64,000 nt of DNA from Phyllobacteriaceae bacterium. GTDB taxonomy: Bacteria; Pseudomonadota; Alphaproteobacteria; Rhizobiales; Rhizobiaceae. Under the pieces are notes generated by a model. The model saw only the letters and a program-made list of their open reading frames with translations. It was not told where the DNA came from and made no database searches. This document shows, in pieces, positions 1 to 9,328 of the stretch. Every line of letters starts with the position of its first letter. The first letter of the stretch is position 1. Location of the stretch: assembly GCA_002708825.1 (NCBI GenBank), contig PAPF01000040.1, positions 30,360 through 94,359 on the forward strand, read 5' to 3'. A program made the position numbers and the translations under genes.

Positions 1-16
1 ACGCATCGGTAGCTGG

Positions 17-2491
17 TCAGCCCTTGCGCGGCACCTGCGGAACCCCGGCGCGGCGCGGCGCCTTGCCGCCCTCGTCGGGCTTGACGGCAGGCTTGGCAGC
101 CTTGGCGCGCGGCTTTTTAGCAGCCTTCGGCTTGGCCGCCGTTTTCGGCTTGCCCTCCGGGTCTTCCTTCTTCGGCTTGACAGGCACGTCGTCGGCGATC
201 GTTTCGAGCTTCAGGGCGGTCTTGCCGTCCTCCTTCTCCTCGACGCCGACCCGCACCGTTCCGCCCTTCTTGAGCTTGCCGAAAAGCACTTCCTCGGCCA
301 GCGGCTTCTTGATGTGCTCCTGGATCACCCGGCCAAGCGGACGTGCGCCCATGCGTTCGTCGTAACCGCGCTCGGCCAGCCATTCGATGGCGTCCTGCGT
401 CAGGTCGAAGGTCACCCCGCGTTCGGACAATTGCGCTTCAAGCTGCATGACGAACTTCTGTACCACCTTGTGGATCACCGGCACCGGCAGCGAGCCGAAC
501 GGGATGATCGCATCGAGGCGGTTGCGGAATTCCGGCGTGAACAGCTTGTTGATCGCCTCCATGTCGTCGCCTTCACGCTTCGACGAGCCGAAGCCGATGG
601 CGGCCTTGGCCATGTCGGACGCGCCGGCATTGGTCGTCATGATCAGGATGACGTTCCGGAAGTCGATCTTCTTGCCGTTGTGGTCGGTCAGCTTGCCGTG
701 GTCCATGACCTGCAACAGGATATTGAACAGGTCAGGATGCGCCTTCTCGATCTCGTCGAGCAGCAGCACGCAGTGGGGATGCTGGTCGACGCCGTCGGTC
801 AGCAGGCCGCCCTGGTCGAAGCCGACATAGCCGGGAGGCGCACCGATGAGCCGCGAGACCGTGTGCCGCTCCATGTATTCCGACATGTCGAAACGCAGCA
901 GCTCGACGCCCAGCGAGGAGGCAAGCTGCTTGGCCACTTCCGTCTTGCCGACGCCCGTGGGACCGGAGAACAGGTAGCAGCCGATCGGCTTGTCGGGCTC
1001 GCGCAGTCCGGCACGCGCCAGCTTGATGGACGAAGCCAGCGCCTCGATGGCCAGGTCCTGGCCGTAGACGGTTGTCTTGAGCTTCGATTCCAGCCCCGCC
1101 AGCACCGCCTCGTCGTCGGCCGAAACCGACTTGGGCGGAATGCGGGCCATCGTGGCCACCGTTTCCTCGATCTCCTTGACGCCGATCTGCTTGCGCCGCT
1201 TCGAGACCGGCAACAGCATTTGCGACGCGCCGGTCTCGTCGATCACGTCGATCGCCTTGTCGGGCAGCTTGCGATCCGAGATGTAGCGCGCGGAAAGCTC
1301 CACGGCCGCCTTGATGGCGTCATTGGTGAACTTCACCTTGTGGAAGTCCTCGAAATAGGGCTTCAGCCCCTTCATGATCTCGATGGCATCTTCCAGCGTC
1401 GGCTCGTTGACGTCGATCTTCTGGAACCGGCGCACCAGTGCGCGGTCCTTCTCGAAGAACTGGCGGTATTCCTTGTAGGTCGTCGAGCCGATGCAGCGGA
1501 TCGCACCCGAGGACAGCGCCGGCTTGAGCAGGTTCGAGGCGTCCATGGCCCCGCCCGACGTCGCGCCGGCACCGATCACCGTGTGGATCTCGTCAATGAA
1601 CAGCACGGCACCAGGAAAATTTTCCAGTTCCTTGACCACCTGCTTGAGGCGCTCCTCGAAATCGCCGCGGTAGCGCGTCCCGGCAAGCAGTGTGCCCATG
1701 TCGAGCGAGAAGATCGTCGCGTCCTTGAGCACTTCCGGCACGTCGCCTTCGACGATGCGCTTGGCAAGCCCTTCGGCGATCGCCGTCTTGCCCACGCCGG
1801 GATCGCCGACGTAGAGCGGATTGTTCTTGGAGCGGCGGCACAGCACCTGGATGGTCCGGCTGATCTCGGCGGCGCGCCCGATCAGCGGATCGATCTTGCC
1901 GGCCCGCGCCTTGTCGTTGAGATTGACGCAATAGGCGCTGAGCGCGTCCTGCTGCTTCTTCTTCGCGCCCGCATCCTCCTCGTTGCTGCCGGTCGGCGGA
2001 GTGCTCTGCTCCTCCTCGGCGCCGCGCGGAGGACGGCTCTGGCTTGCGCCGGGCCGCTTGGCGATGCCGTGCGAAATGTAGTTGACCGCATCGTAACGGG
2101 TCATCTCCTGCTCCTGCAGGAAATAGGCGGCATGGCTCTCGCGCTCGGCGAAGATGGCGACGAGCACATTCGCACCCGAAACCTCCTCGCGGCCCGATGA
2201 CTGGACGTGGATCACCGCCCGCTGGATGACGCGCTGGAAACCGGCCGTCGGCTTTGAATCCTCGTCGTAACCGGTGACCAGATTGTCCAGTTCCGTGTCC
2301 AGATAGTGCGTGATCGTGCGCCGCAACTCGTCGAGATCGACGTTGCAGGCCCGCATCACCGCCGCGGCATCCTGGTCTTCGAGCAACGCCAGGAGCAAAT
2401 GTTCCAGCGTGGCGTATTCGTGGTGCCGATCGTTGGCGAATGTCAGGGCCTGGTGCAGCGCTCTTTCGAGGCTTTGCGAGAAAGCCGGCAT
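17..2491 (-). CDS. clpA: ATP-dependent Clp protease ATP-binding subunit ClpA
   Basis: This is the AAA+ unfoldase that feeds substrates, including N-end-rule substrates handed over by ClpS, into ClpP in the cytoplasm. An N-terminal Clp repeat domain spans about residues 1-140. The first AAA module has GDPGVGKT at 229-236 and a DE-box near 300. The second has GPTGVGKT at 510-517 and [12 protein letters not shown] near 577-588. An IGF loop at 632-634 is the expected ClpP contact and separates ClpA from ClpB. The protein has 824 residues against about 758 in Escherichia coli. The excess lies in a charged linker (about 145-185) and a Lys/Pro/Ala-rich tail (about 771-824). clpS lies 7 bp upstream, so the two are probably co-transcribed. 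Confidence 0.97.
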   Translation of the reverse strand: MPAFSQSLERALHQALTFANDRHHEYATLEHLLLALLEDQDAAAVMRACNVDLDELRRTITHYLDTELDNLVTGYDEDSKPTAGFQRVIQRAVIHVQSSGREEVSGANVLVAIFAERESHAAYFLQEQEMTRYDAVNYISHGIAKRPGASQSRPPRGAEEEQSTPPTGSNEEDAGAKKKQQDALSAYCVNLNDKARAGKIDPLIGRAAEISRTIQVLCRRSKNNPLYVGDPGVGKTAIAEGLAKRIVEGDVPEVLKDATIFSLDMGTLLAGTRYRGDFEERLKQVVKELENFPGAVLFIDEIHTVIGAGATSGGAMDASNLLKPALSSGAIRCIGSTTYKEYRQFFEKDRALVRRFQKIDVNEPTLEDAIEIMKGLKPYFEDFHKVKFTNDAIKAAVELSARYISDRKLPDKAIDVIDETGASQMLLPVSKRRKQIGVKEIEETVATMARIPPKSVSADDEAVLAGLESKLKTTVYGQDLAIEALASSIKLARAGLREPDKPIGCYLFSGPTGVGKTEVAKQLASSLGVELLRFDMSEYMERHTVSRLIGAPPGYVGFDQGGLLTDGVDQHPHCVLLLDEIEKAHPDLFNILLQVMDHGKLTDHNGKKIDFRNVILIMTTNAGASDMAKAAIGFGSSKREGDDMEAINKLFTPEFRNRLDAIIPFGSLPVPVIHKVVQKFVMQLEAQLSERGVTFDLTQDAIEWLAERGYDERMGARPLGRVIQEHIKKPLAEEVLFGKLKKGGTVRVGVEEKEDGKTALKLETIADDVPVKPKKEDPEGKPKTAAKPKAAKKPRAKAAKPAVKPDEGGKAPRRAGVPQVPRKG

Positions 2492-2498
2492 GAAATCC

Positions 2499-2828
2499 TC
2501 ACTTTTTCTCCATCACGCATTGCAATGGATGCTGGTGCTGGCGCGCGAAGTCCATGACCTGGGATACCTTGGTCTCCGCGACCTCGTAGGTGTAGACGCC
2601 ACATTCGCCGACACCGTGATTGTGAACATGGAGCATGATCCTTGTGGCGTTTTCGCGATCCTTGAAAAAGAACCGTTCAAGCACGTGGATGACGAACTCC
2701 ATCGGCGTGTAGTCGTCGTTGAGCAGGAGGACGCGATAGAGACTGGGCTTCTTCGTCTTCGGCTTCGTACGCGTGATGACCGACGTGCCGCGTCCGGTAC
2801 CGCCGCCTTCACCGTCCTCTCCATTCAT
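2499..2828 (-). CDS. clpS: ATP-dependent Clp protease adaptor ClpS
   Basis: ClpS binds N-degron substrates and delivers them to the ClpA N-domain. The core carries the family hallmarks [12 protein letters not shown] and [13 protein letters not shown], and the protein ends in [11 protein letters not shown]. The flexible Gly-rich N-terminus is normal for the family. I chose the ATG at 2828, which gives 109 residues beginning MNGEDGEGG, because alphaproteobacterial ClpS proteins start close to this point. An upstream in-frame ATG at 2861 would add 11 residues without family support. Neither start has a strong ribosome-binding site. The gene sits 7 bp before clpA in the same orientation. Confidence 0.95.
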   Translation of the reverse strand: MNGEDGEGGGTGRGTSVITRTKPKTKKPSLYRVLLLNDDYTPMEFVIHVLERFFFKDRENATRIMLHVHNHGVGECGVYTYEVAETKVSQVMDFARQHQHPLQCVMEKK

Positions 2829-3033
2829 CCGCACCGAGTGCCTTTCCGCTGTACACATCATCGCATTGCCCGGGCCCGGTTTGTCCTTCGTCCTGTCACG
2901 AGACCATCATGTAGTTTTTCTCTTGCGGATTTTAAGGCCTGGCCAGCGCCTTGCAAGGGCTACCGGCGCGCCCTTCGCGAAGTTTTCGGTCTCGTCCGGA
3001 ACAGACGAAGGGTTCGTTTTGTCGTGACAAAAC

Positions 3034-3063
3034 AAAAAGCTCCGCCGCTGGACGCGACGGAGC
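3034..3063 (-). terminator. Rho-independent terminator of the phasin gene
   Basis: Read on the minus strand, GCTCCG and CGGAGC arms enclose a GC-rich loop at 3039-3063 and are followed by five T residues. The hairpin lies 43 bp downstream of the phasin stop codon. It separates the phasin transcript from clpS-clpA. Confidence 0.8.
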
Positions 3064-3106
3064 CGATCATTGTAGCGGTGCGGGCCGCAGAAAGCCGGGC
3101 GTTGCC

Positions 3107-3436
3107 TTACTTGGCCTTGGACATCGCCGATTCGAACGGCTTGTAGGCTTCCTTGGCAAGGTCAGCATAAAGGTCGCTCATCTTTGCCGTCTGGGCAACG
3201 AACTGCTCGTAGGCGCTCTTGGCGTATTCGCTCTGCACCTCGATCGCCTTGTCCATGGACTTCACACCGGACAGCTTCTCGAAATAGCCCGAGCCCATCT
3301 CCATGGACTTCTTGGCATATTCGGCGGACTCGGTGGCGATGGTCTGGAACGCCTGCGACAGCGACGCGAAGGACTTCAGGCCGTTGTCCATCATTTCCTT
3401 GGAGGCGGCATTCATCTCGTCGAAATTCTTCATCAT
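3107..3436 (-). CDS. Phasin family protein
   Basis: Phasins coat polyhydroxyalkanoate granules or act as related amphipathic helical proteins. The 109-residue product is predicted to be almost entirely helical, with repeated Ala, Lys and Glu and no Cys. It contains the FEKLSGVKSMDKAIEVQSEY region typical of the TIGR01841 phasin group. The ATG at 3436 is preceded by AGAGGA at good spacing. Translation from 3556 would add 40 residues that do not resemble the family. Its own terminator follows, and TGC-rich palindromes lie upstream, so it is likely a single-gene unit. No PHA synthase is in the window, so a role at PHA granules is inferred from the family. Confidence 0.88.
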   Translation of the reverse strand: MMKNFDEMNAASKEMMDNGLKSFASLSQAFQTIATESAEYAKKSMEMGSGYFEKLSGVKSMDKAIEVQSEYAKSAYEQFVAQTAKMSDLYADLAKEAYKPFESAMSKAK

Positions 3437-3471
3437 GGGGTTGTCCTCTCGATGCTGGGCAAACCGGATTG

Positions 3472-3527
3472 TTGCGATGCACATACAGTAGTGTGCATTG
3501 CACAATCCGTCAAGTGATTTGCTGCAA
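3472..3527. promoter_or_regulatory. TGC-rich palindromes upstream of the phasin gene
   Basis: Within 56 bp upstream of the phasin start lie TTGCGATGCACA (3472-3483), the palindrome TGTGCA-T-TGCACA (3492-3504) and TTGC-T-GCAA (3519-3527). TGC/GCA-arm palindromes of this kind are described for the PHA-responsive repressor PhaR (CTGC-N3-4-GCAG in Paracoccus). Calling these PhaR operators is an inference from position and resemblance. Confidence 0.45.
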
Positions 3528-3713
3528 TTCAGGAGGGAAAGAGCGAGCCGAAACAATTAATGATTAAGTCAACTATTCAGCGACTTCGAAAAATCCGGTT
3601 CACACCTCGCTTACCATAAACGGATTGGTAACGCTGTTCCCGCAGGATGCCCCTGTCCGTTCGGGCGGCCCGGCCGTCCCTGACAGGAAACCCCGAACCT
3701 TCCAGGTGCAATC

Positions 3714-5015
3714 TTGCGTGCATTCCTTGTCTCGATAGTCTCCCTCGCCCGAAAGGCATCCGCCGCAACGCTGGCCGGATTGACGATGGCCGGCCTGCTT
3801 GCCGCAACCGTTCCGGGCCATGCCGGATCGAAATATGCCGGCATTGTCGTGGACGCGAACACCGGCAAGACGCTCTACGAATCGAACGCCGACTCCCTGC
3901 GGTATCCCGCATCCCTGACAAAGATGATGACGCTCTACATCGCCTTCGAGGCGCTGAAAGCCGGCAAGGTTTCCAAGTCCACGCGCATTCCCGTATCCGC
4001 CTATGCCGCCGGCCGCCCGCCGTCGAAACTGGGGCTGAGGCCTGGCCAGACGATCACGCTGGAATCGGCGATCTACGCCCTCGTCACGAAATCGGCAAAC
4101 GATGTCGCCTCGGCGCTGGGCGAATATTTCGGCGGCTCGGAAGCCGGCTTCGCCAGGATCATGACGGCCAAGGCCCGTTCGCTGGGCATGAACCGCACGG
4201 TCTTCCGCAATCCCCATGGCCTGCCTGACGCCCGGCAGGTCACGACCGCGCGCGACATGGCCCGTCTCGGCATAGCCCTTCGCGAACATTTTCCGCAGTA
4301 CTACGGCTACTTCTCGACCCGCGTCTTCAATTACGGCAAACGGCGCTACCGCAACCACAACCGCCTTCTCGGCAAGGTTCGCGGCGTCGACGGCATCAAG
4401 ACCGGATATACCCGCGCCTCCGGCTTCAACCTTGTATCCTCCGTGCGCAGCGGCAAGCGCAGTGTCGTGGCCGTGGTCATGGGCGGGCGCACCGGCGCCA
4501 GCCGCAATGCCCAGATGAAGAAACTGATCGCCGCTTACCTGCCCAAGGCATCGACCCGCGATCGCGGCAATCTCGTCGCAAAGGGCAAGGCCGCGAATGT
4601 GCAGGTCGCCGGCCTTCCCGTCCTTCCGCGCACCGACATTCCCGTTCCGGCACCCAAGCCCGTTTCGGTTGCCAACACAGAGACCATAGCCAGTGCATCC
4701 TCAACCCCACTGGTCGATCCGGTTCGCACCGCGGCCGTCGCGCCGGCACTGAAAGCTGCTCCCTCACCGGAGGGCTGGGTGGTGCAGGTTGCCTCGCTTG
4801 CCTCACGGGATGAGGCTGTGGCCTTCCTAGACAGCGTCCGCGGCAGGGCCGGTTCGGTCCTTGCGAGTGCCGAGGGCTTCACGTCGACCTTCGAGAAGGA
4901 CGGCATTCTCTACTACCGTGCCCGGTTCGGCGGCTTTGCCGGCAAGGATGCGGCCTGGAAGGCCTGTTCCAGCCTCAAGCGCCGCAAGATCAACTGCTAC
5001 GCCACCGAGCAGTAG
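3714..5015 (+). CDS. Penicillin-binding D-alanyl-D-alanine carboxypeptidase with C-terminal SPOR domain
   Basis: This is a periplasmic low-molecular-weight PBP of the S11 peptidase family that trims terminal D-Ala from peptidoglycan stem peptides. The three active-site motifs are visible: SLTK (SxxK) near residue 65, SAND (SxN) near 126 and KTG near 229. An N-terminal signal peptide ends near PGHAGS. After a proline-rich spacer, the last 80 or so residues (from EGWVVQVASL) form a SPOR domain, which usually binds denuded glycan at the division septum. The product has 433 residues. The start shown is a TTG at 3714, which preserves a basic n-region. An ATG at 3786 would lose most of the signal peptide. 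Confidence 0.92.
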   Translation: MRAFLVSIVSLARKASAATLAGLTMAGLLAATVPGHAGSKYAGIVVDANTGKTLYESNADSLRYPASLTKMMTLYIAFEALKAGKVSKSTRIPVSAYAAGRPPSKLGLRPGQTITLESAIYALVTKSANDVASALGEYFGGSEAGFARIMTAKARSLGMNRTVFRNPHGLPDARQVTTARDMARLGIALREHFPQYYGYFSTRVFNYGKRRYRNHNRLLGKVRGVDGIKTGYTRASGFNLVSSVRSGKRSVVAVVMGGRTGASRNAQMKKLIAAYLPKASTRDRGNLVAKGKAANVQVAGLPVLPRTDIPVPAPKPVSVANTETIASASSTPLVDPVRTAAVAPALKAAPSPEGWVVQVASLASRDEAVAFLDSVRGRAGSVLASAEGFTSTFEKDGILYYRARFGGFAGKDAAWKACSSLKRRKINCYATEQ

Positions 5016-5026
5016 CTTCCCGTTCC

Positions 5027-5053
5027 GCCGGCGCCGGACAAACCGGCGCTGGC
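5027..5053 (+). terminator. GC-rich hairpin after the carboxypeptidase gene
   Basis: Eleven base pairs (one G-U) with an ACAAA loop lie 12 bp past the stop codon at 5015. There is no clear T-run, so this is either a weak terminator or an mRNA-stabilising hairpin before the small downstream gene. Confidence 0.4.
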
Positions 5054-5108
5054 TAGTTCCGCCCCCTTCTCTCCGGGGCTTTGTTTTGCGTCGTTCGGAG
5101 AATATGTC

Positions 5109-5366
5109 ATGACACAGCAGAACCATGTGTCCGTCACGGGACCCAGCGCCGCACCGGTGCCTGCGCCTGCCAACGCTCTCCTGTCTGCCCGCAATGCACT
5201 GGAAGCCGGGCGAAAGCCGGTCCGACTGCGCACCCGCGATCTCGTCGGCCTGCTGATCAGCCACGGCGCCCGTGCGCTGCGCCAGTCGCGTGCTCCTGTC
5301 ACCGTGCGCCTGCACGTGTCCGCCCCTCGCGGCGGTCTCGCGGTCCGCTACAGCTATCGCGCCTGA
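5109..5366 (+). CDS. Small basic protein of unknown function
   Basis: I do not recognise this 85-residue protein. It starts with ATG behind GGAG at 8-bp spacing, which supports translation. It is Ala/Arg-rich, with a basic stretch RKPVRLRTRDLVGLL and a C-terminus ending RYSYRA. It has no signal peptide, membrane segment or cysteine. It follows the carboxypeptidase gene by about 90 bp and converges with mipZ, whose stop is 13 bp away. A spurious frame cannot be excluded, but the ribosome-binding site and the tight fit between neighbours favour a real gene. Confidence 0.55.
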   Translation: MTQQNHVSVTGPSAAPVPAPANALLSARNALEAGRKPVRLRTRDLVGLLISHGARALRQSRAPVTVRLHVSAPRGGLAVRYSYRA

Positions 5367-5378
5367 CCCCCGTCGGCG

Positions 5379-6311
5379 TCAGTCGGCGAAAATGTCGGGC
5401 AAGGCGATGGTCTCTCCGGCACAAGCAGCGTATTGCCGGCGCCGTTCCGCCCTGCGCAGCCCTTCTTCGCCAATCGGTAAACGGAGCGCGGCAACGAGCT
5501 GGCGGATCTCCTGGCGCGCAGCCAGATGCGACAATGTCGGACGCGTGCCAAGGACGCGGTCATCCAGTTCGTCCAAAGCCGTCAGCCCGAGCGGAAAGAA
5601 CTCCCGGAAGATGACGCGCTCGGATATCCCGTCCGCCATGCGGAAACCAAGCCGGGCCGAAAGCTTGCGCAATCCCTCATCCACCTTCATTTCATTGCGT
5701 GATGAAATGGGTGACATGCGATTGCGCACGACGATCCAGTCCAGCATGGTGTTGTCTGCGGCCCGGCGCTCGCGCCGGGCATCCCTCACCGATTGGGCAT
5801 AGGGCGAAACATCCACCGCGTCGCAGGAATCGGGCGCGATCCTGGCGAGCACATCGAGATCGACGAAGCTGTCATTTACCGGGGTGACCAGCGTGTCGCA
5901 GATGCGGTGGGCAAGCCGGTTGAGATAAGTGTCGGCCCCCGGCGTGTCCACGACGACAAAATCATGCCTGTGCTCGATGTCGGCCAGCGCGGCCGTCAGG
6001 GCGCGCATCTCCGCATTTTCGGCATCCGCCACCAGCGCACGGCGAATGGCCGGTACGTGGAAATGCTGCGGCATTTCCAGCGGCAGGCCGGTGGCACCCG
6101 CCCATCGGCGGCGGTTTTCCAGGTAGCGTGTCAACGAAAGCTGCCGGCCGTCCAGGTCGATTGTCGCAACGCGATTGCCCGCCTTCAGCAGGAAGATGGC
6201 CAAATGCATCGCGGTTGTCGACTTGCCCGAACCGCCCTTTTCGTTGCCGCAGACAATCACGTGGGCCGCGGTGCGGCCGTTACCCGGCTTCGGACTGGAC
6301 GAAGCAGACAT
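5379..6311 (-). CDS. mipZ: Division plane positioning ATPase MipZ
   Basis: MipZ is a ParA/MinD-type ATPase that in alphaproteobacteria forms a gradient from the ParB-bound origin region and inhibits FtsZ polymerisation away from midcell. The deviant Walker A motif GNEKGGSGKSTT lies at about residues 22-33 with the signature lysine at 25. VVVDTPG supplies the Walker B region, and the NDSFVDLD, MDWIVVRNRM-like and FPLGLT segments match the MipZ subfamily rather than generic ParA. The ATG at 6311 has AGGAA upstream and gives 310 residues; an ATG two codons earlier lies too close to the ribosome-binding site. No parAB genes are nearby. Confidence 0.92.
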   Translation of the reverse strand: MSASSSPKPGNGRTAAHVIVCGNEKGGSGKSTTAMHLAIFLLKAGNRVATIDLDGRQLSLTRYLENRRRWAGATGLPLEMPQHFHVPAIRRALVADAENAEMRALTAALADIEHRHDFVVVDTPGADTYLNRLAHRICDTLVTPVNDSFVDLDVLARIAPDSCDAVDVSPYAQSVRDARRERRAADNTMLDWIVVRNRMSPISSRNEMKVDEGLRKLSARLGFRMADGISERVIFREFFPLGLTALDELDDRVLGTRPTLSHLAARQEIRQLVAALRLPIGEEGLRRAERRRQYAACAGETIALPDIFAD

Positions 6312-6451
6312 GAACATTTCCTGATCCCCGGCACTTTGTGTGCAGGGAAAGACTGCCTCCTGAACCGTCAGGTTGCAAGTTTCCTGACGCAACGGAAGGA
6401 AATACTTGCCGGATTGGTAAACCCTTGCGCCGTGCGAGGCAGCGCCGGCTG

Positions 6452-6883
6452 CTACAGCAGTCCGAGTTCCGACAATTCGCTTTCCAGTTCCACGGGCAAC
6501 GTTCCGTCGGCGCTTCCTGAGAGGTCGGCCGGTGCGTCCTCCGGCTTCAGATAGCGCCAGCCCTGGAAAGGGCGCTTCGGCACCGGCCTCGTGCGTACGA
6601 GCGCCGGTTCCAGGACCAGCCGGCAGCGTTGCACGCCGTCTTCGGCCTGGAACGTCTCGATGTCGATGAACGTCTGGCGGCACAGGATCATGCCCTTGAT
6701 CACCCAGTAGATCGATCCGCCATCGAGGATTTCGGAGACGCGGCGCGGCACCATGCGGGTCGTGTGCCAGTATTTCTCGCCCAGGCCGGCGGCGCGCGCC
6801 TGCGCGCAACGATGCGCGATCCAGCCTTCCAGGTCATCCACGTTGTCCGTGCCAACCGACAATTTGAGCAGGTGAAGGGTCAT
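6452..6883 (-). CDS. DUF1489 family protein
   Basis: This 143-residue soluble protein belongs to DUF1489, a family largely confined to alphaproteobacteria with no assigned function. Recognisable segments are LHLLKLSVG at the start, a central TRMVPRR and SIYWVIKG, and a FQGWRYL motif near the C-terminus. The chosen ATG at 6883 begins MTLHLL, the usual family start. The gene lies between sdaA upstream and mipZ downstream on the same strand, with gaps of 83 and 140 bp, so shared transcription is possible but not shown. Confidence 0.88.
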   Translation of the reverse strand: MTLHLLKLSVGTDNVDDLEGWIAHRCAQARAAGLGEKYWHTTRMVPRRVSEILDGGSIYWVIKGMILCRQTFIDIETFQAEDGVQRCRLVLEPALVRTRPVPKRPFQGWRYLKPEDAPADLSGSADGTLPVELESELSELGLL

Positions 6884-6966
6884 GGACGCAGTATCTATCC
6901 GGCTGGCGCAGGCATTCAAGCGATCACTGACACGTTCTCCACAGGCGGCGTTCGTCACCGGCTGCT

Positions 6967-8367
6967 TCAGCACTCCGGAACATTGACGGCCAGGCCGCCA
7001 AGCGCGGTTTCCTTGTAGCGGCTGTCCATGTCGCGGCCGGTTTCGGCCATGGTGCGGATGCAGGCATCCAGCGAGACGATGTGCGCCCCGTCGCCGCGCA
7101 TGGCCAGCGATGCCGCCGTCACGGCCTTGACCGCCCCGAGCGCGTTGCGCTCGATGCAAGGCACCTGGACGAGGCCCGCCACCGGGTCACAGGTCATGCC
7201 GAGATGGTGTTCCAAAGCAATCTCGGCCGCATTCTCCACCTGTTCAGGCGTTCCGCCCATCACCGCCGCCAGACCGGCCGCGGCCATGGCAGAGGCCGAA
7301 CCCACCTCGCCCTGGCACCCGACTTCCGCACCTGAAATGGATGCGTTGTGCTTGATGATCCCGCCGACCGCCGCGGCGGTGAGAAGGAACTCGCGGCGCT
7401 GGGCGCCGTCCATGCCGTCGTGAAAGCGCATGGCATACTTCAGAACCGCCGGCACCACCCCGGCCGCGCCATTGGTCGGCGCCGTCACGACCTTGCCGCC
7501 CGCCGCGTTCTCCTCGTTGACGGCCATGGCGTAGACCGCCAGCCAATCGTTCGCCGCGATGGGATTGAGGCGGTTCGACAGGCTCTCTTCCTGCAAACGC
7601 GCATGCATCGCGGCGGCCCGGCGGCGCACCTTGAGACCGCCCGGCAACTCGCCATGCGCCGCAAGGCCGCGTTCGATGCAGGCATCCATGGCTTCCCAGA
7701 TCCGGTCGAGACCGCCATCAAGCTCCATGCGGGCCATGCGCGCCTCCTCGTTGGCCCTTTTCATGCCCGCGATGGACAGGCCGCTGTCCCGCGCCATCGC
7801 CAGCATCTCGGCGGCATTGGAAAAGGGAAATGGCGCACCCGGCCGATCTTCCGGCCCGGGCCCCTGGTGGACCGTGTTGAGTTCCTCCTCGGTCACCACG
7901 AAGCCGCCCCCGACCGAGTAATAGACGCGGCGCAGCAGCACGCGCCCGTCATCGTCATGCGCCTGGAAGGCCAAACCGTTGGCATGGCCTGGCAGCGGGT
8001 TCTTGCGATCGATCGCAAGGTCGGCTTCCGGATCGAACCGGTAGGCCGGATGGCCTTCAGGCCTCACCATGCGTTCTGCCGTAACGCGTTCGACCACGCG
8101 GTCCGCCTCGTCCGGATCGATCTGCGAGGGGACATGGCCGTCAAGCCCCAGCAAGACGGCCCGGTCGGTTGCGTGGCCCCGCGCCGTGAAGGCCAGCGAG
8201 CCGTGCAGGCTTGCCGAAAGCCGCGTGACGCGAGCCCCGGCGGGCCGCGGCCATGACCCGCCCTTCACCTCGTCCAGGAAGCGCCGTGCCGCGTTCATCG
8301 GCCCCATCGTATGCGAACTCGAAGGCCCGAGACCGATCTTGAAGAGATCGAAAACCGAAAGGAACAT
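6967..8367 (-). CDS. sdaA: L-serine ammonia-lyase (L-serine dehydratase)
   Basis: The enzyme deaminates L-serine to pyruvate and ammonia with a 4Fe-4S cluster. The 466-residue single-chain form carries an N-terminal beta domain ([20 protein letters not shown] near residues 4-23) and a C-terminal catalytic alpha domain. Cluster-ligand cysteines appear in [17 protein letters not shown] and QVPCIERN. The ATG at 8367 has AAAGGA just upstream and yields the canonical start [10 protein letters not shown]. No transporter or regulator of serine use is adjacent. Confidence 0.95.
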   Translation of the reverse strand: MFLSVFDLFKIGLGPSSSHTMGPMNAARRFLDEVKGGSWPRPAGARVTRLSASLHGSLAFTARGHATDRAVLLGLDGHVPSQIDPDEADRVVERVTAERMVRPEGHPAYRFDPEADLAIDRKNPLPGHANGLAFQAHDDDGRVLLRRVYYSVGGGFVVTEEELNTVHQGPGPEDRPGAPFPFSNAAEMLAMARDSGLSIAGMKRANEEARMARMELDGGLDRIWEAMDACIERGLAAHGELPGGLKVRRRAAAMHARLQEESLSNRLNPIAANDWLAVYAMAVNEENAAGGKVVTAPTNGAAGVVPAVLKYAMRFHDGMDGAQRREFLLTAAAVGGIIKHNASISGAEVGCQGEVGSASAMAAAGLAAVMGGTPEQVENAAEIALEHHLGMTCDPVAGLVQVPCIERNALGAVKAVTAASLAMRGDGAHIVSLDACIRTMAETGRDMDSRYKETALGGLAVNVPEC

Positions 8368-8481
8368 GCGCCATCTCTTTGTGCTGCGGGACCGCCCCGC
8401 TCCGTCTTGCGGAATGCTGCATCGAAGATACACGCTTTTACCGGCCGGAACCGCCATGGGATTGGCCATTGGCGACATCGC

Positions 8482-8513
8482 AAAAGAAAAACGCCGATGC
8501 GTTGGCACCGGCG
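8482..8513 (-). terminator. Terminator of the 42-residue membrane protein gene
   Basis: On the minus strand CGCCG and CGGCG arms (8492-8513) are followed by TTTTTCTTTT. The hairpin sits 28 bp beyond the stop of the small gene at 8542 and upstream of sdaA. Confidence 0.65.
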
Positions 8514-8541
8514 CCTTTCAGCATTTCAGTTCAAGGAAAAA

Positions 8542-8670
8542 TCAGTTTGCAGCAACAACCGAAACGGTTTCCGTGCCGCCGAACAGCCAAGCCAGCAGGA
8601 TGACGCTGGCAAACGCCGCCACTGCCCAGGCCGTCACGCCCCAGCAGCTTTTCTGAACGGTATCGTCCAT
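8542..8670 (-). CDS. Small single-pass membrane protein, function unknown
   Basis: This 42-residue product begins MDDTVQKSCW and has one hydrophobic helix at about residues 11-31, followed by a short polar C-terminus. AGGA lies six bases before the ATG at 8670, and a terminator-like hairpin follows the stop, which together support a real minigene. The single cysteine and adjacent tryptophan just before the helix are notable. I recognise no family; similar tiny membrane proteins are often missed by gene callers. Confidence 0.55.
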   Translation of the reverse strand: MDDTVQKSCWGVTAWAVAAFASVILLAWLFGGTETVSVVAAN

Positions 8671-9040
8671 GAATGGTCCTGTCTTGCTGTTACCCCGCAG
8701 GTTGCCGCCGGCAAGACGGCCCGTGCAACCCGTGAAGCGGACGGATACGCCCCCATGCAGTGCAATGCAAGGCGAAAAACGGCGCAAAAAAGGCTTCCCG
8801 CTTTTTCTTTTGCATCGCAACATCGACAAGCGATTGAATAAATTGACATTTTATGGATCACGAAAGTTTACGGATTGATAACACCTGCGGCGGGATCGTG
8901 ACATGATCGGACCCGCTGCGCCTTCGCCAGCCTGTGGAAAACCGCTTTTCGCGCGAACGGGAATCGGTCTGCGCGACCTTGCCAGACCGCGTTCGGCGTG
9001 AAATGACCACCACCGACAACACCCGGAAAGGCATTGTACC
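8671..9040. other. Intergenic region, 370 bp, no gene recognised
   Basis: This is an AT-richer stretch between two divergent small genes. It contains a consensus -35 hexamer TTGACA at 8843-8848 on the plus strand, without a convincing -10 box. It also holds an A-tract/T-tract inverted sequence around 8772-8811. Long open frames here on the minus strand overlap the DUF3253 gene and look non-coding. Confidence 0.4.
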
Positions 9041-9328
9041 ATGCGCAGGACCGATAGTGATCTGCTGCGGCAAACCATCATGAGCCTGGCCGCCGCGCGT
9101 GGACCCGGCAAATCGATCTGCCCGTCGGAGGCCGCACGCGCGATCGCCGGTCCGGACGAAAAGCAATGGCGGCTCATGATGAAGCCGCTGCGCGCGGAGG
9201 CCGTGAACATGGCGATGGAGGGGCACATCGTCATCCTGCGAAAGGGCAAGCCGGTTGATCCCGGCGACTTCAAGGGCGTCTACCGTATCGCCTTGCCGGG
9301 CGTTGCTCAGGGCGACGGAAACAACTGA
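9041..9328 (+). CDS. DUF3253 domain protein
   Basis: The 95-residue protein matches the DUF3253 pattern: an N-terminal helix, then GPGKSICPSEAARAIAG, then WRLMMKPLRAEAVNMAMEG, then a short beta hairpin with GKPVDP and KGVYRI. The fold suggests a winged-helix-like domain, but no biochemical role is established. AAAGG precedes the ATG by nine bases. The 3' end overlaps the convergent YdcF-like gene by 22 bp. Confidence 0.85.
   Translation: MRRTDSDLLRQTIMSLAAARGPGKSICPSEAARAIAGPDEKQWRLMMKPLRAEAVNMAMEGHIVILRKGKPVDPGDFKGVYRIALPGVAQGDGNN

Noticed and set aside
314..2200. Long open frame antisense to clpA (628 codons)
   Set aside because: It mirrors the codon pattern of clpA on the opposite strand, is rich in His/Arg/Asp/Leu, and has no recognisable motif.
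8843..8873. Sigma-70 promoter at a consensus TTGACA
   Set aside because: No acceptable -10 hexamer lies 16-18 bp downstream, and the nearest plus-strand gene starts almost 200 bp away.
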